The notes beneath the pieces were generated by a model. It had not been told where the DNA came from. It did no database searches and saw nothing but the letters and a program-made list of their open reading frames with translations. DNA of 64,000 bases from assembly GCF_014268655.2 (NCBI RefSeq), contig NZ_JABWQX020000001.1, positions 3,316,001 to 3,380,000 on the forward strand, in the 5' to 3' direction. The translations under genes and the position numbers were made by a program. Numbering within the stretch: position 1 is the stretch's first letter; every line of letters starts with the position of its first letter. Shown here in pieces: positions 8,990-19,574 of the stretch. This stretch comes from Pseudomonas marvdashtae (lineage in GTDB: Bacteria > Pseudomonadota > Gammaproteobacteria > Pseudomonadales > Pseudomonadaceae).

Positions 8990-9751
8990 TCAGTTGGCCG
9001 CAGCCTGCGCCTCGGCCAATTGCGTCCACAATGCCGGGGCACCGGCCGACTTGGCGATGGCTTCCAGACGTGCGGCATGCTCAGCCAAATCGCTTTCGCT
9101 GGCACGGATGATCCGGGCCGGCTTGCGGTCCGCAGGCAGACGACGAATTTCGGTCGCCTGGTTACCCGAACCTTCACCGGTGCCGTTGCCGTCCGAAGCG
9201 TTGCCGGCCAGGGACAGGCTGGTCTGGCCGCCGGTCATGGTCAGGTAGACGTCAGCGAGAATCTCGGAGTCGAGCAAGGCGCCGTGCAGTTCACGACCGG
9301 AGTTGTCGACGCCGTAGCGCTTGCACAGGGCATCGAGGCTGTTGCGCTGTCCGGGGTGCCGCTCCCGGGCCATCATCAAGGTGTCGAGGATGGTGCAATG
9401 CTGGGTGATATCCGCCCGGTCATGCTGACCCATCAGGGCGAATTCATTGTTGATGAACCCGACGTCGAACGCCGCGTTATGAATGATCAGTTGCGCGCCC
9501 TGGATGAATTCGAAGAACTCATCGGCCACCTCGGCGAAACGCGGCTTGCCCACCAGGAATTCGTTGGTGATGCCGTGCACGCCGATGGCGCCTTCGTCGC
9601 TTTCGCGGTCCGGTTGCAGGTAAACGTGAAAGTGACGGCCGGTCAGGCGCCGACCCATCAGCTCGACACAGCCGATTTCGATAATCCGGTGACCGTCGGT
9701 CACCGGCATGCCGGTGGTTTCGGTATCCAGTACTACAGATCTGTTGGCCAT
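8990..9751 (-). CDS. dnaQ: DNA polymerase III epsilon subunit (3'-5' proofreading exonuclease)
   Basis: DnaQ is the proofreading subunit of the replicative polymerase. The 253 residues carry all DEDDh exonuclease motifs: ExoI VLDTETTGM (D9, E11), ExoII HNAAFDVGFIN (about residues 96-106) and ExoIII HGALLDSEILADVYL (about 160-175). A short C-terminal tail would bind the alpha subunit. It is the last gene of a minus-strand run, methyltransferase - rnhA - dnaQ, an arrangement matching the E. coli yafS/rnhA/dnaQ neighbourhood, with 125 bp between rnhA and dnaQ. Confidence 0.96.
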   Translation of the reverse strand: MANRSVVLDTETTGMPVTDGHRIIEIGCVELMGRRLTGRHFHVYLQPDRESDEGAIGVHGITNEFLVGKPRFAEVADEFFEFIQGAQLIIHNAAFDVGFINNEFALMGQHDRADITQHCTILDTLMMARERHPGQRNSLDALCKRYGVDNSGRELHGALLDSEILADVYLTMTGGQTSLSLAGNASDGNGTGEGSGNQATEIRRLPADRKPARIIRASESDLAEHAARLEAIAKSAGAPALWTQLAEAQAAAN

Positions 9752-9876
9752 CTAGTGTTCAGCTCTCAACGGACAGTCTTGCAAAAGCGCGGATGTTAAC
9801 ACGCTCACGTAAGGATGAGCCGAAGCCTGCTTTTTGTGGCCACAGTTTAATCCTGGCCAGACTGACGAGGCCCGGA

Positions 9877-10329
9877 TCAAGCCTGCTTGTAACCGCGCAC
9901 TTCATCCACCCCTCGGTTGGCCAACTGGTCGGCCCGCTCGTTTCCGTGGTGACCGATATGACCGCGCACCCATTTCCAGGTGACGTTATGACGGTTGACT
10001 TGCTCATCCAGGAGTTTCCAAAGATCAGCGTTTTTGACCGGCTCCTTCGCCGCCGTCTTCCAGCCGCGCTTCTTCCAGTTCGCCATCCACTCGTTGATGC
10101 CTTTCATCACATACTGCGAGTCGGTCACCAACAGCACGTCGCATGACCGCTTGAGTTCTTCCAGGCCGCGAATGGCGCCCATCAGTTCCATGCGGTTGTT
10201 GGTGGTGTTGGCTTCGCCGCCCCAGAGCTCCTTTTCCACGCCCTTGCACACCAGCAACGCACCCCAGCCGCCCGGGCCGGGATTGCCCTTGCAGGCGCCA
10301 TCAGTGAAAAGTTCTACGCTATCGCTCAT
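9877..10329 (-). CDS. rnhA: Ribonuclease HI
   Basis: The 150-residue enzyme cleaves the RNA strand of RNA-DNA hybrids and removes primers and R-loops. The catalytic carboxylates fall at their usual numbers: D10 ([11 protein letters not shown]), E48 (NNRMELMGA), D70 (LLVTDSQYV) and the final Asp of ERADQLAN near 134, with the GHIGHHGNE loop supplying the catalytic His. Length and motifs are canonical. It lies between the methyltransferase and dnaQ on the same strand. Confidence 0.97.
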   Translation of the reverse strand: MSDSVELFTDGACKGNPGPGGWGALLVCKGVEKELWGGEANTTNNRMELMGAIRGLEELKRSCDVLLVTDSQYVMKGINEWMANWKKRGWKTAAKEPVKNADLWKLLDEQVNRHNVTWKWVRGHIGHHGNERADQLANRGVDEVRGYKQA

Positions 10330-10418
10330 GCCAATCTATCCAAAAAATTGCAAAGGCCTGCCGGTCGGGAGCGATCGACGCCCGAAGCCGAATGCCGGCA
10401 AGAACCATCAGAAAAGGG

Positions 10419-11177
10419 TTACGGCTCGATGTGACGGCGATTGACCTTGGCCATCGGCAAGGGAATCAGCTTGCCCATCGGTTCGCGTCGCGCCTGGCGC
10501 ACCGGGCGCAAGCCGACTGCGATCTTGCGCGCGACCAATAAATAGAAGCCGCCGCCGGACAGTTGCCAGTCACCGGCCTTGCGCTCCCAGCCGGCCAGAC
10601 GGGCCTGCCACTTGGGCGACGCAAGCGGCGGACGATAGCACCCGAAGCGGCGTTTCTCCAGCGCGAAGCCCAGCAGGTTCAGCCAGTCGCCTACCCGCGA
10701 GGCCGAAATGCAACGGGCCTGGCGCAACGCGTCGCTGGCAAAGACATGCCGCAGCCCCCAACTGCTCCACGGATTGATCCCAATGATCACCAAGTGCCCG
10801 CCGGGACGTACGCTGCTGGCGGCTTCTCGCAACAAACCATGGGGCGACAAGCAGAAATCCAGGCCGTGCTGCATCACCACCACGTCGGCGGCGTGCTCGC
10901 TCAACGGCCAGGCCTGCTCTTCACAGACAATCTCCACGCCAGGCAACGGCGCGCCCAGGCGAACGTTGCGCTGGACCTGCGGCGCCGAAGGCGGTGTCTG
11001 CGCCGAGGGACCGTAATGCACCAGATAACCGCCAAAGAACCGGCCCAGCTCGTCTTCGAGCATACGTCGTTCTTCTTCCAGCAAGAATTGCCCAACCGGG
11101 CCGGATAGCCATTCACGGGCGGAGCTGATCAGTGCCAGCCATTCAGGATCGGCCTGAGCGAACGCTTCATCGGTCAT
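10419..11177 (-). CDS. Class I SAM-dependent methyltransferase (YafS-like)
   Basis: This 252-residue protein has a central Rossmann-type core: the region around [31 protein letters not shown] is the strand beta-2 to beta-4 stretch of a methyltransferase 11-type fold, followed by [15 protein letters not shown]. The canonical GxGxG glycine loop is weak. The ATG at 11177 is chosen because GGAGA sits six bases upstream; a TTG at 11189 is the only longer start. Position next to rnhA/dnaQ and divergent from gloB matches E. coli yafS. The methyl acceptor is unknown. Confidence 0.85.
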   Translation of the reverse strand: MTDEAFAQADPEWLALISSAREWLSGPVGQFLLEEERRMLEDELGRFFGGYLVHYGPSAQTPPSAPQVQRNVRLGAPLPGVEIVCEEQAWPLSEHAADVVVMQHGLDFCLSPHGLLREAASSVRPGGHLVIIGINPWSSWGLRHVFASDALRQARCISASRVGDWLNLLGFALEKRRFGCYRPPLASPKWQARLAGWERKAGDWQLSGGGFYLLVARKIAVGLRPVRQARREPMGKLIPLPMAKVNRRHIEP

Positions 11178-11242
11178 TGCATTCTCCAACGCGCCAGGAA
11201 GTTCTAAGATGCGCCTTTGTTTTGAGCTTGGCGAATTCCGCG

Positions 11243-12010
11243 ATGATACAGATCACTGCCCTGCCCGCGTTTACCGATAACTACATTTGGTTGTTACAGG
11301 ATCACTCGACCCGGCACTGCGCCGTGGTCGACCCGGGCGACGCCGCCCCCGTCCAGGCCTGGCTCGACGCGCATCCCGGCTGGGTCTTGAGCGACATCCT
11401 GGTCACCCACCATCATCATGACCACGTCGGCGGTGTCCAGGCGCTGAGAAACGCGACCAACGCCACCGTGTACGGCCCTGCCAGCGAGAACATCCCGGCG
11501 CGGGACGTGGCCCTGGAGGACAACGCCAACGTCAACGTGCTCGGCCTGGATTTCGACGTCTACGCCGTCCCCGGGCACACGTTGGGGCATATCGCCTATT
11601 ACCACCGCGGCCTGCTGTTCTGTGGCGACACGCTGTTCGCCGCTGGCTGCGGCAGGCTTTTCGAAGGTACGCCACAACAGATGCACCACTCTCTGGGCCG
11701 ACTTGCCGCGCTGCCTGAAGATACCCTGGTCTATTGCACCCATGAATATACCCTGAGCAACCTGAAGTTCGCCGCAGCGGTCGAGCCAGCGAACCCGGAC
11801 ATTGCCGCCCGCCTGGAAAAAGTCATCCAGCAACGCGACCAAGGCGTCATCACACTGCCTTCGACCCTGGCCCTGGAAAAACTCACCAATCCTTTTTTGC
11901 GCACCGCTGAAACATCCGTTAAACAAAAAGCAGACGAACGGAACGGCCAGCGTAACCAGACGCCGAGTGAGGTTTTTGCGGCCTTGAGGGCGTGGAAAGA
12001 TAAGTTCTAA
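11243..12010 (+). CDS. gloB: Hydroxyacylglutathione hydrolase (glyoxalase II)
   Basis: GloB hydrolyses S-lactoylglutathione to D-lactate and glutathione in methylglyoxal detoxification. The 255 residues are typical. The metallo-beta-lactamase metal motif [10 protein letters not shown] lies at residues 55-64, followed by [10 protein letters not shown] near 110-119, [17 protein letters not shown] near 130-146, and CTHEYTLSN (the glutathione-binding region) near 170. The start ATG at 11243 gives the standard N terminus [10 protein letters not shown]. It is divergent from the methyltransferase gene and followed by mltD, as in E. coli. Confidence 0.96.
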   Translation: MIQITALPAFTDNYIWLLQDHSTRHCAVVDPGDAAPVQAWLDAHPGWVLSDILVTHHHHDHVGGVQALRNATNATVYGPASENIPARDVALEDNANVNVLGLDFDVYAVPGHTLGHIAYYHRGLLFCGDTLFAAGCGRLFEGTPQQMHHSLGRLAALPEDTLVYCTHEYTLSNLKFAAAVEPANPDIAARLEKVIQQRDQGVITLPSTLALEKLTNPFLRTAETSVKQKADERNGQRNQTPSEVFAALRAWKDKF

Positions 12011-12044
12011 GGCAGCTATCGATTGATACAAAAATTCTGAATGG

Positions 12045-12073
12045 TTGACCTGTTGGGGTGCGCTTCCTAGAAT
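12045..12073 (+). promoter_or_regulatory. Probable sigma-70 promoter of mltD
   Basis: TTGACC (12045-12050) and TAGAAT (12068-12073) are separated by 17 bp, near-consensus -35 and -10 boxes about 37 bp before the mltD ATG. This implies mltD can be transcribed separately from gloB. Confidence 0.6.
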
Positions 12074-12109
12074 CGGCCGACATTTTTGCCCGGAACTTAC
12101 TTCCAGCCA

Positions 12110-13558
12110 ATGTCGTCATCTATCCGTAGGTCCGTCCAGTCAGACACATTGACCCGCTTGGCTCAAGCCATCGCGGTGGCTGTGTCCGCCACGCTGGCGG
12201 GCTGTCAGAGCAGCGGCCAGGTTCCGCAGGCCGATGTTGCGCATACGCCGAAAATCGCTGCGCGGGCCAAGCAGAAGCCGGTTTGGCTCACCGAGAAGCC
12301 CACCCCCCAGGTGCCCCAGGACGTGTGGGAACGCATGCGCCAGGGTTTCCAGCTCCAGGAAACCGCCGGCGTCAACCCGCGCATCGAACAACAGCGCCTA
12401 TGGTTCGCCAGCAACCCGTCCTTCCTGGAGAACGCCGGCGAGCGTGGCAGCCTGTACATCCATTACATTGTCGAGCGACTTGAAGAACGCAACATGCCGC
12501 TGGAGCTGGCGCTGCTGCCGGTGATCGAAAGCGCCTACAACCCCATGGCTTACTCCCGGGCCAACGCAGTGGGGCTGTGGCAGTTCATCCCGTCCACGGG
12601 GCGTTATTTCAACCTGCGCCAGACCCGCTTCTACGACGGGCGTCGCGATATCACTGCTTCCACCACGGCCGCCATGGACTACCTGACGCGCCTGCATGAC
12701 ATGTTCAACGGCGACTGGCTGCTGGCGCTGGCGGCGTACAACGCCGGTGAGGGCACCGTCAGCCGGGCCATCGAGCGCAACGAGAAACTGGGCCTGCCCA
12801 CCGACTACTGGAACCTGCCGTTGCCCAGCGAGACCCAGGCCTATGTGCCGAAGCTGCTGGCGCTGTCCCAGGTGGTGCTGTCCCCCGATGCCTATGGCGT
12901 GAATCTCAACCCGATCGCCAACGAACCTTACTTCCAGGTCGTCGAGATCAACCAGCGCATGGACCTGTCCAAGGTCGCCGCGGTCGCGAACATCGACGAA
13001 GACGAACTGTTCCAGCTCAACCCGGCCTTCAAGCAGCGCACCACCATCGATGGCCCGCAGCATTTGCTCGTGCCGACGTCCAAGGCGCAGTTGCTGACCG
13101 CCAGCCTGTCGACGATGCGCCCGGAAGAACTGATCAGCCCGCGTTCGCTCAAACCGGTTTTCGAAACCGCCGAAGACAGCGACGTGGAAGGTGCCAGGCG
13201 CACCTACCGCGTCAAGCGCGGCGACAACCTGGCGCAGATCGCCAAGGCCAACAAGGTCCAGACCAAGGACCTGCAACGCTGGAACAAGCTCAGCGGCAAC
13301 AAGCTCAAGGTCGGCCAGACCCTGGTGATGCAAGACACCAGGGCTACAAAGGCTAACGGCAAGCGCATCAATACGGTCGTGGCCGCCAAGGGCAAGGAAC
13401 AAAAGAAGCAGACTCAGTACAAGGTCAAGCAAGGCGACTCGCTGTATGTCGTCGCCAAACGCTTCAATGTCGAGATGCAGCACCTCAAGCGCTGGAACCC
13501 ACGAATGGGCAAGGCGCTCAAGCCTGGGCAGATGCTGACGGTCTATTCCCCGCATTGA
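12110..13558 (+). CDS. mltD: Membrane-bound lytic murein transglycosylase D
   Basis: This 482-residue lipoprotein has a signal sequence with lipobox LAGC, placing the lipidated Cys at residue 32. A soluble lytic transglycosylase (SLT) domain follows (~110-250), with the catalytic Glu in the VIESAYNP motif, then AVGLWQFIPSTGRYF and LALAAYNAGEGTV. Two clear LysM repeats near the C terminus (YRVKRGDNLAQIAK and YKVKQGDSLYVVAK), plus a weaker one before them, bind peptidoglycan. The enzyme cleaves glycan strands with 1,6-anhydroMurNAc formation at the outer membrane's inner face. The ATG at 12110 is preferred over a TTG at 12086. Confidence 0.95.
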   Translation: MSSSIRRSVQSDTLTRLAQAIAVAVSATLAGCQSSGQVPQADVAHTPKIAARAKQKPVWLTEKPTPQVPQDVWERMRQGFQLQETAGVNPRIEQQRLWFASNPSFLENAGERGSLYIHYIVERLEERNMPLELALLPVIESAYNPMAYSRANAVGLWQFIPSTGRYFNLRQTRFYDGRRDITASTTAAMDYLTRLHDMFNGDWLLALAAYNAGEGTVSRAIERNEKLGLPTDYWNLPLPSETQAYVPKLLALSQVVLSPDAYGVNLNPIANEPYFQVVEINQRMDLSKVAAVANIDEDELFQLNPAFKQRTTIDGPQHLLVPTSKAQLLTASLSTMRPEELISPRSLKPVFETAEDSDVEGARRTYRVKRGDNLAQIAKANKVQTKDLQRWNKLSGNKLKVGQTLVMQDTRATKANGKRINTVVAAKGKEQKKQTQYKVKQGDSLYVVAKRFNVEMQHLKRWNPRMGKALKPGQMLTVYSPH

Positions 13559-13577
13559 CACCGGGGCTCCGGTGGCT

Positions 13578-13717
13578 GGGGGCTTGTTGTGGCGAGGGGA
13601 TTTATCCCCGCTGGGCTGCGAAGCAGCCCCCCCTGGATCTATCTGATACACCGAGTTGTCAGGTTCTAGGGCCGCTTCGCGCCCCAACGGGGATAAATCC
13701 CCTCGCCACAAGCCCCC
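13578..13717. repeat. REPIN-like inverted pair
   Basis: A left arm at 13578-13610 and a right arm at 13688-13717 are near-perfect reverse complements. Each contains its own short palindrome (GGGGATTTATCCCC), and inner sequences GGCTGCGAAGCAGCC and GGGCCGCTTCGCGCCC are also partly palindromic. The left arm has three extra bases. The unit separates mltD from the yej-like operon. Confidence 0.85.
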
Positions 13718-13791
13718 GCCTTTTTCCTGCCGATACAAGCTGTTACTGTACAGCCCATAAAAGCCCAAGCCGCCTGTATCGGATCCCAGAC

Positions 13792-15624
13792 TTGATACGT
13801 CCCCTCCTCCTGCTCCTGATCAGCCTGGCCCTGAGCTCACCCGCTGGCGCCACCATCAGCGAAAGCCATGGCTATGCGCAATTCGGCACGCTCAAGTACC
13901 CAGCCCGATTCACCCACTTCGACTGGGTCAATCCGCAAGCGCCCAAGGGCGGCACCTTGCGGATCATGGCGTTTGGCACCTTCGATACGCTCAACCCCTA
14001 CACATTCAAGGGCAGCAGCCCGGTCTCCACGGCGAATTTTCTGCAGTACGGCATCAACGAGCTGAACGAGCCGTTGATGGTCGGTACCGGCCAGTACGCG
14101 CCGTCCGGGGATGAGCCGACGTCGAGTTACGGCTTGATCGCCCAGTCCGTGGAATACAGCGAGGACCGCAGTTGGGTGGTGTTCAACCTGCGACCCGAAG
14201 CACGCTTCCACGACGGCGTACCGATCACCGCCTACGACGTGGCGTTTTCCTATCGAACGCTCCTCAAGGACGGCCATCCGCTGTACCGGACCAACCTTCA
14301 GGAAGTGCTGCGAGTCGATATCCTCAGCCCGCTGAAAATCCGCTTCGTCTTCAAGCGCTCGGGCAATCCGCTGCTGATCCTGCGCCTGGGTGAGTTACCG
14401 GTGCTGCCACAACATTATTGGAAAAACCGCGATTTCAAGGCGACCACCTTCGAGCCGCCCCTGGGCAGCGGCCCTTACCGCATCACCAAAGTCCAACCGG
14501 GCCGCCAATTGATCTTCGAGCGGGTCAAGGATTACTGGGGCAAGGACCTGCCGGTCAATCGCGGAAAATACAATTTCAACCGGATGGAAGTGGAGTTCTA
14601 CCGCGACAGCGAAGTCGCCTTCGAAGGGTTCAAGGCCGGCGAGTTCGATATCTACATCGAACACCAGGCCAAGAACTGGGCCAACGGGTACAACTTCCCG
14701 GCGGTCAACCGTGGCGACGTGATCAAGGCGCAGATCCCCCACCAGATTCCGACCCAGACCCAAGGCCTGTTCATGAACACTCGGCGCGCAACCTTCGCCG
14801 AGGTCAAGGTACGGGAAGCCCTGGGATTGATGTTCGATTTCGAATGGACCAACCGCACGCTGTTCAGCGGCGCCTACAAACGCACCCTCAGTTACTACCC
14901 AAACAGCGAATTCTCGGCGACGGGCCTTCCGGTGGGCCACGAATGGCTGTTGCTCAAGCCGTACCGCGAGCAACTGCCCGCTCAGTTGCTCACCGAGCCC
15001 TTCAGCCTGCCCAAGACCGACGGGCGCGGCATTCCCCGGGAAACCCTGCGCAGGGCCCTGGCCCTGCTGAAGGAAGCCGGATGGACCCTCAACGGCCAGC
15101 GCCTGCTGAACGCTGAAAGCCAACCCTTGCGCTTCGAGATCCTGTTGGTGAATCCGAACCTGGAGCGCATCCTCCAGCCTTACGTCGAGAACCTTGCCAG
15201 CATCGGCATCCAGGCCCGCCTGCGCACCGTGGACCGAGCCCAGTACAAGCAGCGCCTGGACCAGTTCGACTTCGACATGATCCTGCTGACCCTGGGCCAG
15301 ACCCTCAGCCCCGGCCTTGAACAATGGCAGTATTTCCACTCCAGCCAGGTCGGGATCAAGGGCAGCAAGAATTACGCGGGGATCGCCAACCCGGTGGTCG
15401 ACCATTTATTGGAAAAGCTGCTCGCCGCCCAGACTCGCGACGAACAGGTGGCCGCCGGCAAGGCGTTGGATCGTGTGCTGCTGTGGCAGCATTACTGCAT
15501 CCCCAACTGGTATCTCAATTATCATCGCCTGGCGTACCGCAACCGGTTCGCCTTTGTCACTACGCCGCCCTACACCCTGGGCCTGAGCGCATGGTGGCTG
15601 AAATCTTCGGAGAAAGATCAATGA
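13792..15624 (+). CDS. YejA-like periplasmic peptide-binding protein (first of two)
   Basis: The 610-residue extracellular solute-binding protein family 5 member starts with a signal peptide (IRPLLLLLISLALSSPAGA). Motifs shared with YejA include GTLKYPARFTHFDWVNP, APKGGTLR, DVAFSYRTLLKDG, GSGPYRI and [11 protein letters not shown]. YejA-type proteins deliver oligopeptides, and the antibiotic microcin C, to YejBEF. No ATG or GTG fits ahead of the signal peptide, so the start is inferred as TTG 13792, without a clear ribosome-binding site; an ATG-to-ATA change at the next codon is possible. It overlaps the second binding-protein gene by four bases. Confidence 0.85.
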   Translation: MIRPLLLLLISLALSSPAGATISESHGYAQFGTLKYPARFTHFDWVNPQAPKGGTLRIMAFGTFDTLNPYTFKGSSPVSTANFLQYGINELNEPLMVGTGQYAPSGDEPTSSYGLIAQSVEYSEDRSWVVFNLRPEARFHDGVPITAYDVAFSYRTLLKDGHPLYRTNLQEVLRVDILSPLKIRFVFKRSGNPLLILRLGELPVLPQHYWKNRDFKATTFEPPLGSGPYRITKVQPGRQLIFERVKDYWGKDLPVNRGKYNFNRMEVEFYRDSEVAFEGFKAGEFDIYIEHQAKNWANGYNFPAVNRGDVIKAQIPHQIPTQTQGLFMNTRRATFAEVKVREALGLMFDFEWTNRTLFSGAYKRTLSYYPNSEFSATGLPVGHEWLLLKPYREQLPAQLLTEPFSLPKTDGRGIPRETLRRALALLKEAGWTLNGQRLLNAESQPLRFEILLVNPNLERILQPYVENLASIGIQARLRTVDRAQYKQRLDQFDFDMILLTLGQTLSPGLEQWQYFHSSQVGIKGSKNYAGIANPVVDHLLEKLLAAQTRDEQVAAGKALDRVLLWQHYCIPNWYLNYHRLAYRNRFAFVTTPPYTLGLSAWWLKSSEKDQ

Positions 15625-17474
15625 AGCCTTTACGCGCCCTGCTCCTGCAGGCCAGCAGCCTGTTATTCGCCGGGCTGGCTTGTGCCGCGCCGCAGCACGC
15701 CTTGACCTTGTACAACGAGCCGCCGAAATACCCGGCCAACTTCAAGCATTTCGACTACGTAAACCCCGACGCGCCCAAGGGCGGGATATTTCGCCAGGGC
15801 GGGTTTGGCAGCTTCGACAGCCTCAACCCTTTTATCAACAAAGGCGTACCGGCAGAGGACATCGGCCTGATCTACGACACCCTGGCCAAGCAAGGCCTGG
15901 ATGAACCGTTCACTGAATACGGCCTGATCGCCGAGAAAATCGAGAAAGCCCCGGACAACGGCTGGGTGCGTTTCTACCTGCGCCCCGAAGCCCGTTTCCA
16001 TGACGGCCATCCGGTGCGCGCGGACGACGTGGTCTTCAGCTTCCAGACCTTGACCAGGGACGGCGCCCCGATGTTTCGCGGTTATTACAACGATGTCGCC
16101 GAAGTCATCGCCGAAGACCCGCTCAAGGTCCTGTTCAAATTCAAGCACACCCACAACCGCGAACTGCCGCTGATCCTCGGCCAACTGCCGGTATTGCCGA
16201 AACACTGGTGGGCCGACCGCGACTTCAACAAGGGCAACCTGGAGTTCCCCCTGGGCAGCGGCCCCTACAAGGTCAGCGAAGTGAAGGCCGGTCGCTCGAT
16301 ACGCTATGAGCGCGTGAAGGATTATTGGGGCAAGGACCTGCCGGTCAATCGCGGCTTCTATAATTTCGACGTATTGACCACCGATTATTACCGCGACAAC
16401 ACGGTGGCCGTCGAAGCCCTGAAAGCCGGGCAGTTCGATTTCTGGCTGGAGATGAGCGCCAAGAACTGGGCCAATGCCTACAACATCCCGGCCGTCACCG
16501 AGGGCCGGCTGGTGAAGGAACAGATCCCCAACGGCAACCCCACCGGCATGCAAGGATTTGTCTACAACCTGCGCCGGCCGGTGTTCCAGGATGTGCGAGT
16601 ACGCAAGGCCTTGAGCCTGTTGTTGGACTTCGAGTGGACCAACAAGCAGCTATTCAGCGGCGCCTACGCCCGCACACGCAGTTATTTCGAGAATTCGGAG
16701 ATGGCCGCCACTGGCCTGCCCGGCGAAGACGAGCTGAAGATCCTCGAACCACTGCGGGGCAAAATCCCCGAGCAGGTCTTCACCGAAGCCTTCCAGCCGT
16801 CGATGTGCGACGGTAGCGGCATGATCCGCGACCAGCAGCGCAAGGCCTATCAGTTGCTGCAAGAAGCGGGTTGGCGCATCGTCGACGACAAGATGGTCGA
16901 TACCCAAGGCAAGCCCGTGGTCCTGGAGTTCCTGCTGGCCCAGACCGAGTTCGAGCGGGTCCTGCTGCCATTCAAGCGCAACCTGAGTGACCTGGGCATA
17001 GAACTGGTGATCCGCCGCGTCGACGTGTCCCAGTACATCAACCGCGTGCGTTCACGGGATTTCGACATGGTGGTGGGCAGCTTCCCGCAGTCCAGCTCAC
17101 CGGGGAACGAACAGCGCGAATTCTGGATGTCGGCCGCTGCGGACAAACCTGGCAGCCGCAACACCATGGGCCTGAAGGATCCCGCCGTCGACCAGTTGGT
17201 GGAACAGTTGATCAACGCCGACTCGCGCAAGAGCCTGGTCACTCATGCCCGCGCGCTGGACCGGGTGTTGCAGTGGGGCTACTACGTGATACCCAACTGG
17301 CACATCAAGACCTGGCGCGTCGCCTACTGGAACCACATCGGCCATCCAAAAGTCCCGCCGACTTATGACATCGGCACCACCACCTGGTGGGTCAAACCGG
17401 AGATCAAGCCGGCCGATGAAGTGGAGAAACAAGTGATCGAGCAACAAATCGCCGCCCCCGCGAGTGTGGAGTAA
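15621..17474 (+). CDS. yejA: YejA-like periplasmic peptide-binding protein (second of two)
   Basis: This 617-residue family-5 binding protein begins [20 protein letters not shown], a signal peptide cleaved after ...ACA. It is paralogous to the gene just upstream across its whole length: both have the DAPKGG/QAPKGG motif, [31 protein letters not shown] and KNWANAYN. Its ATG overlaps the upstream TGA (ATGA), so translation is coupled. Two binding proteins feeding a single permease suggests that the importer takes two sets of peptides. Confidence 0.9.
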   Translation: MKPLRALLLQASSLLFAGLACAAPQHALTLYNEPPKYPANFKHFDYVNPDAPKGGIFRQGGFGSFDSLNPFINKGVPAEDIGLIYDTLAKQGLDEPFTEYGLIAEKIEKAPDNGWVRFYLRPEARFHDGHPVRADDVVFSFQTLTRDGAPMFRGYYNDVAEVIAEDPLKVLFKFKHTHNRELPLILGQLPVLPKHWWADRDFNKGNLEFPLGSGPYKVSEVKAGRSIRYERVKDYWGKDLPVNRGFYNFDVLTTDYYRDNTVAVEALKAGQFDFWLEMSAKNWANAYNIPAVTEGRLVKEQIPNGNPTGMQGFVYNLRRPVFQDVRVRKALSLLLDFEWTNKQLFSGAYARTRSYFENSEMAATGLPGEDELKILEPLRGKIPEQVFTEAFQPSMCDGSGMIRDQQRKAYQLLQEAGWRIVDDKMVDTQGKPVVLEFLLAQTEFERVLLPFKRNLSDLGIELVIRRVDVSQYINRVRSRDFDMVVGSFPQSSSPGNEQREFWMSAAADKPGSRNTMGLKDPAVDQLVEQLINADSRKSLVTHARALDRVLQWGYYVIPNWHIKTWRVAYWNHIGHPKVPPTYDIGTTTWWVKPEIKPADEVEKQVIEQQIAAPASVE

Positions 17475-17478
17475 CAAC

Positions 17479-18552
17479 ATGCTGGCTTATATTTTTCGGC
17501 GACTGTTGCTCATCATCCCGACCCTGTTTGGCATCTTGCTGATCAATTTCGTGATCATCCAGGCGGCGCCCGGCGGCCCGGTGGAGCAGATGATCGCCAA
17601 GCTCGAAGGCTTCGAAGGCGCCACCAGCCGCATCGCCGGTGGCGGTGCCGAAGTATCGGTGGCCGGCTCCGCCTACCGTGGCGCCCAAGGCCTGGACCCG
17701 GCGCTGGTCAAGGAAATCGAGCGCATGTACGGCTTCGACAAGTCGGCCCCCGAACGCCTGTGGATCATGATCAAGAACTACGCCAGCCTGGATTTCGGCG
17801 ACAGTTTCTTCCGCGACGCCAAGGTCATCGACCTGATCAAGGAAAAGATGCCGGTGTCCATTTCCCTCGGGTTATGGAGCACGCTGATCATGTACCTGGT
17901 GTCGATCCCGCTGGGGATCGCCAAGGCGACGCGCCACGGCAGTCATTTCGATGTATGGACCAGTTCGGCAATCATCGTCGGCTACGCGATTCCCTCGTTC
18001 CTCTTCGCCATCCTGTTGATCGTGGTGTTCGCCGGCGGCAGTTATTTCGACTGGTTTCCGTTACGCGGGCTGACCTCCAACAACTTCGACGAATTGAGCA
18101 TGGGCGGCAAGGTCCTCGACTATTTCTGGCACCTGGCCTTGCCCGTGACGGCGCTGGTAATCGGCAACTTCGCCACCATGACCTTGCTGACCAAGAACAG
18201 CTTCCTCGATGAAATCAACAAGCAATACGTGGTCACCGCCAAGGCCAAGGGCCTGACGCGCAACCGCGTGCTGTATGGCCATGTCTTTCGCAACGCGATG
18301 CTGCTGGTGATCGCCGGTTTCCCGTCGGCATTCATCGGGATTTTCTTCACCGGCTCGTTGCTGGTGGAAGTCATTTTCTCCCTCGACGGCCTCGGGCTCA
18401 TGAGTTTTGAAGCCGCCATCAACCGCGATTATCCAGTGGTGTTTGGCACCCTGTTCATCTTCACCTTGCTGGGGCTGGTGGTGAAACTGATCGGCGACTT
18501 GACCTACACCTTCGTCGATCCGCGCATCGACTTCGAAAGCCGGGAGCATTGA
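17479..18552 (+). CDS. yejB: Peptide/microcin C ABC permease YejB
   Basis: This 357-residue inner-membrane permease of the oligopeptide (DppB/OppB) type begins [20 protein letters not shown]. It has about six membrane helices and a long periplasmic insertion after the first (residues ~40-120) containing MYGFDK and FGDSFF. The EAA-loop region is around [23 protein letters not shown] 17479 is preferred, with GTGGAG about ten bases upstream. It follows yejA by four bases and pairs with YejE. Confidence 0.94.
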   Translation: MLAYIFRRLLLIIPTLFGILLINFVIIQAAPGGPVEQMIAKLEGFEGATSRIAGGGAEVSVAGSAYRGAQGLDPALVKEIERMYGFDKSAPERLWIMIKNYASLDFGDSFFRDAKVIDLIKEKMPVSISLGLWSTLIMYLVSIPLGIAKATRHGSHFDVWTSSAIIVGYAIPSFLFAILLIVVFAGGSYFDWFPLRGLTSNNFDELSMGGKVLDYFWHLALPVTALVIGNFATMTLLTKNSFLDEINKQYVVTAKAKGLTRNRVLYGHVFRNAMLLVIAGFPSAFIGIFFTGSLLVEVIFSLDGLGLMSFEAAINRDYPVVFGTLFIFTLLGLVVKLIGDLTYTFVDPRIDFESREH

Positions 18553-18553
18553 G

Positions 18554-19573
18554 ATGAACCTGTCCCCTCTCAATCGCCGACGCTTCGAACTGTTCAAGGC
18601 CAACAAGCGTGGCTGGTGGTCGCTGTGGCTGTTCCTGATCCTGTTCGGGCTGAGCCTGGGCGCCGAACTGATCGCCAACGACAAGCCACTGGTGGTGCAT
18701 TACGACGACGGCTGGTATTTCCCGGCCCTCAAGCGCTACCCGGAAACCACCTTCGGTGGCGAATTCCCCTTGGAAGCCAACTATAAAAGCCCGTACATCC
18801 GCGAACTGCTCGCCGCCAAGAACGCCTGGGTGCTGTGGGCGCCGATTCCGTTCAGCTACCAGAGCATCAATTACGATTTGAAGGTCCCGGCCCCCGCGCC
18901 GCCCTCCTCGGTGAATTGGCTCGGCACCGATGACCAGGGCCGCGATGTAATGGCGCGGGTGATCTATGGCTTTCGCATTTCGGTGCTGTTCGCGCTGACG
19001 CTAACGGTGCTCAGCTCGATCATCGGCGTGATCGCCGGCGCCCTGCAGGGCTTCTATGGCGGCTGGGTGGACCTGGCCGGCCAGCGCTTCCTGGAAATCT
19101 GGTCCGGGCTGCCGGTGCTTTACCTGCTGATCATCCTCGCCAGTTTCGTCCAGCCGAACTTCTGGTGGTTGCTGGGCATCATGTTGCTGTTTTCCTGGAT
19201 GAGCCTGGTGGACGTCGTGCGCGCCGAGTTCCTGCGCGGGCGCAACCTGGAATATGTGCGGGCGGCACGGGCGCTGGGCATGCAGAACGGCGCGATCATG
19301 TTCCGCCACATCCTGCCCAATGCCATGGTCTCGACCATGACCTTCATGCCGTTCATCCTCACCGGCGCCATCGGCACCCTTACCGCCCTGGACTTCCTCG
19401 GTTTCGGCCTGCCGGCTGGTGCGCCGTCCCTGGGCGAACTGGTGGCCCAGGGCAAATCAAACCTGCAGGCGCCGTGGCTGGGTATCAGCGCGTTCGCCGT
19501 ACTGGCGATCATGCTGAGCCTGTTGGTGTTCATCGGCGAGTCCGCTCGCGATGCCTTCGATCCGAGGAAGTGA
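18554..19573 (+). CDS. yejE: Peptide/microcin C ABC permease YejE
   Basis: The 339-residue DppC-type permease begins MNLSPLNRRRFELFKANKRGWWSLW, typical of YejE. A periplasmic loop with NWLGTDDQGRDVMARVIYGFRIS precedes five further membrane helices, and the EAA loop reads EYVRAARALGMQNGAIMFRHILPNA. It starts two bases after the yejB stop and forms a heterodimer with YejB. Confidence 0.94.
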   Translation: MNLSPLNRRRFELFKANKRGWWSLWLFLILFGLSLGAELIANDKPLVVHYDDGWYFPALKRYPETTFGGEFPLEANYKSPYIRELLAAKNAWVLWAPIPFSYQSINYDLKVPAPAPPSSVNWLGTDDQGRDVMARVIYGFRISVLFALTLTVLSSIIGVIAGALQGFYGGWVDLAGQRFLEIWSGLPVLYLLIILASFVQPNFWWLLGIMLLFSWMSLVDVVRAEFLRGRNLEYVRAARALGMQNGAIMFRHILPNAMVSTMTFMPFILTGAIGTLTALDFLGFGLPAGAPSLGELVAQGKSNLQAPWLGISAFAVLAIMLSLLVFIGESARDAFDPRK

Positions 19574-19574
19574 T

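Noticed and set aside
12398..13768. 456-codon open frame on the minus strand
   Set aside because: Antisense to mltD and reading through the REPIN; no conserved features.
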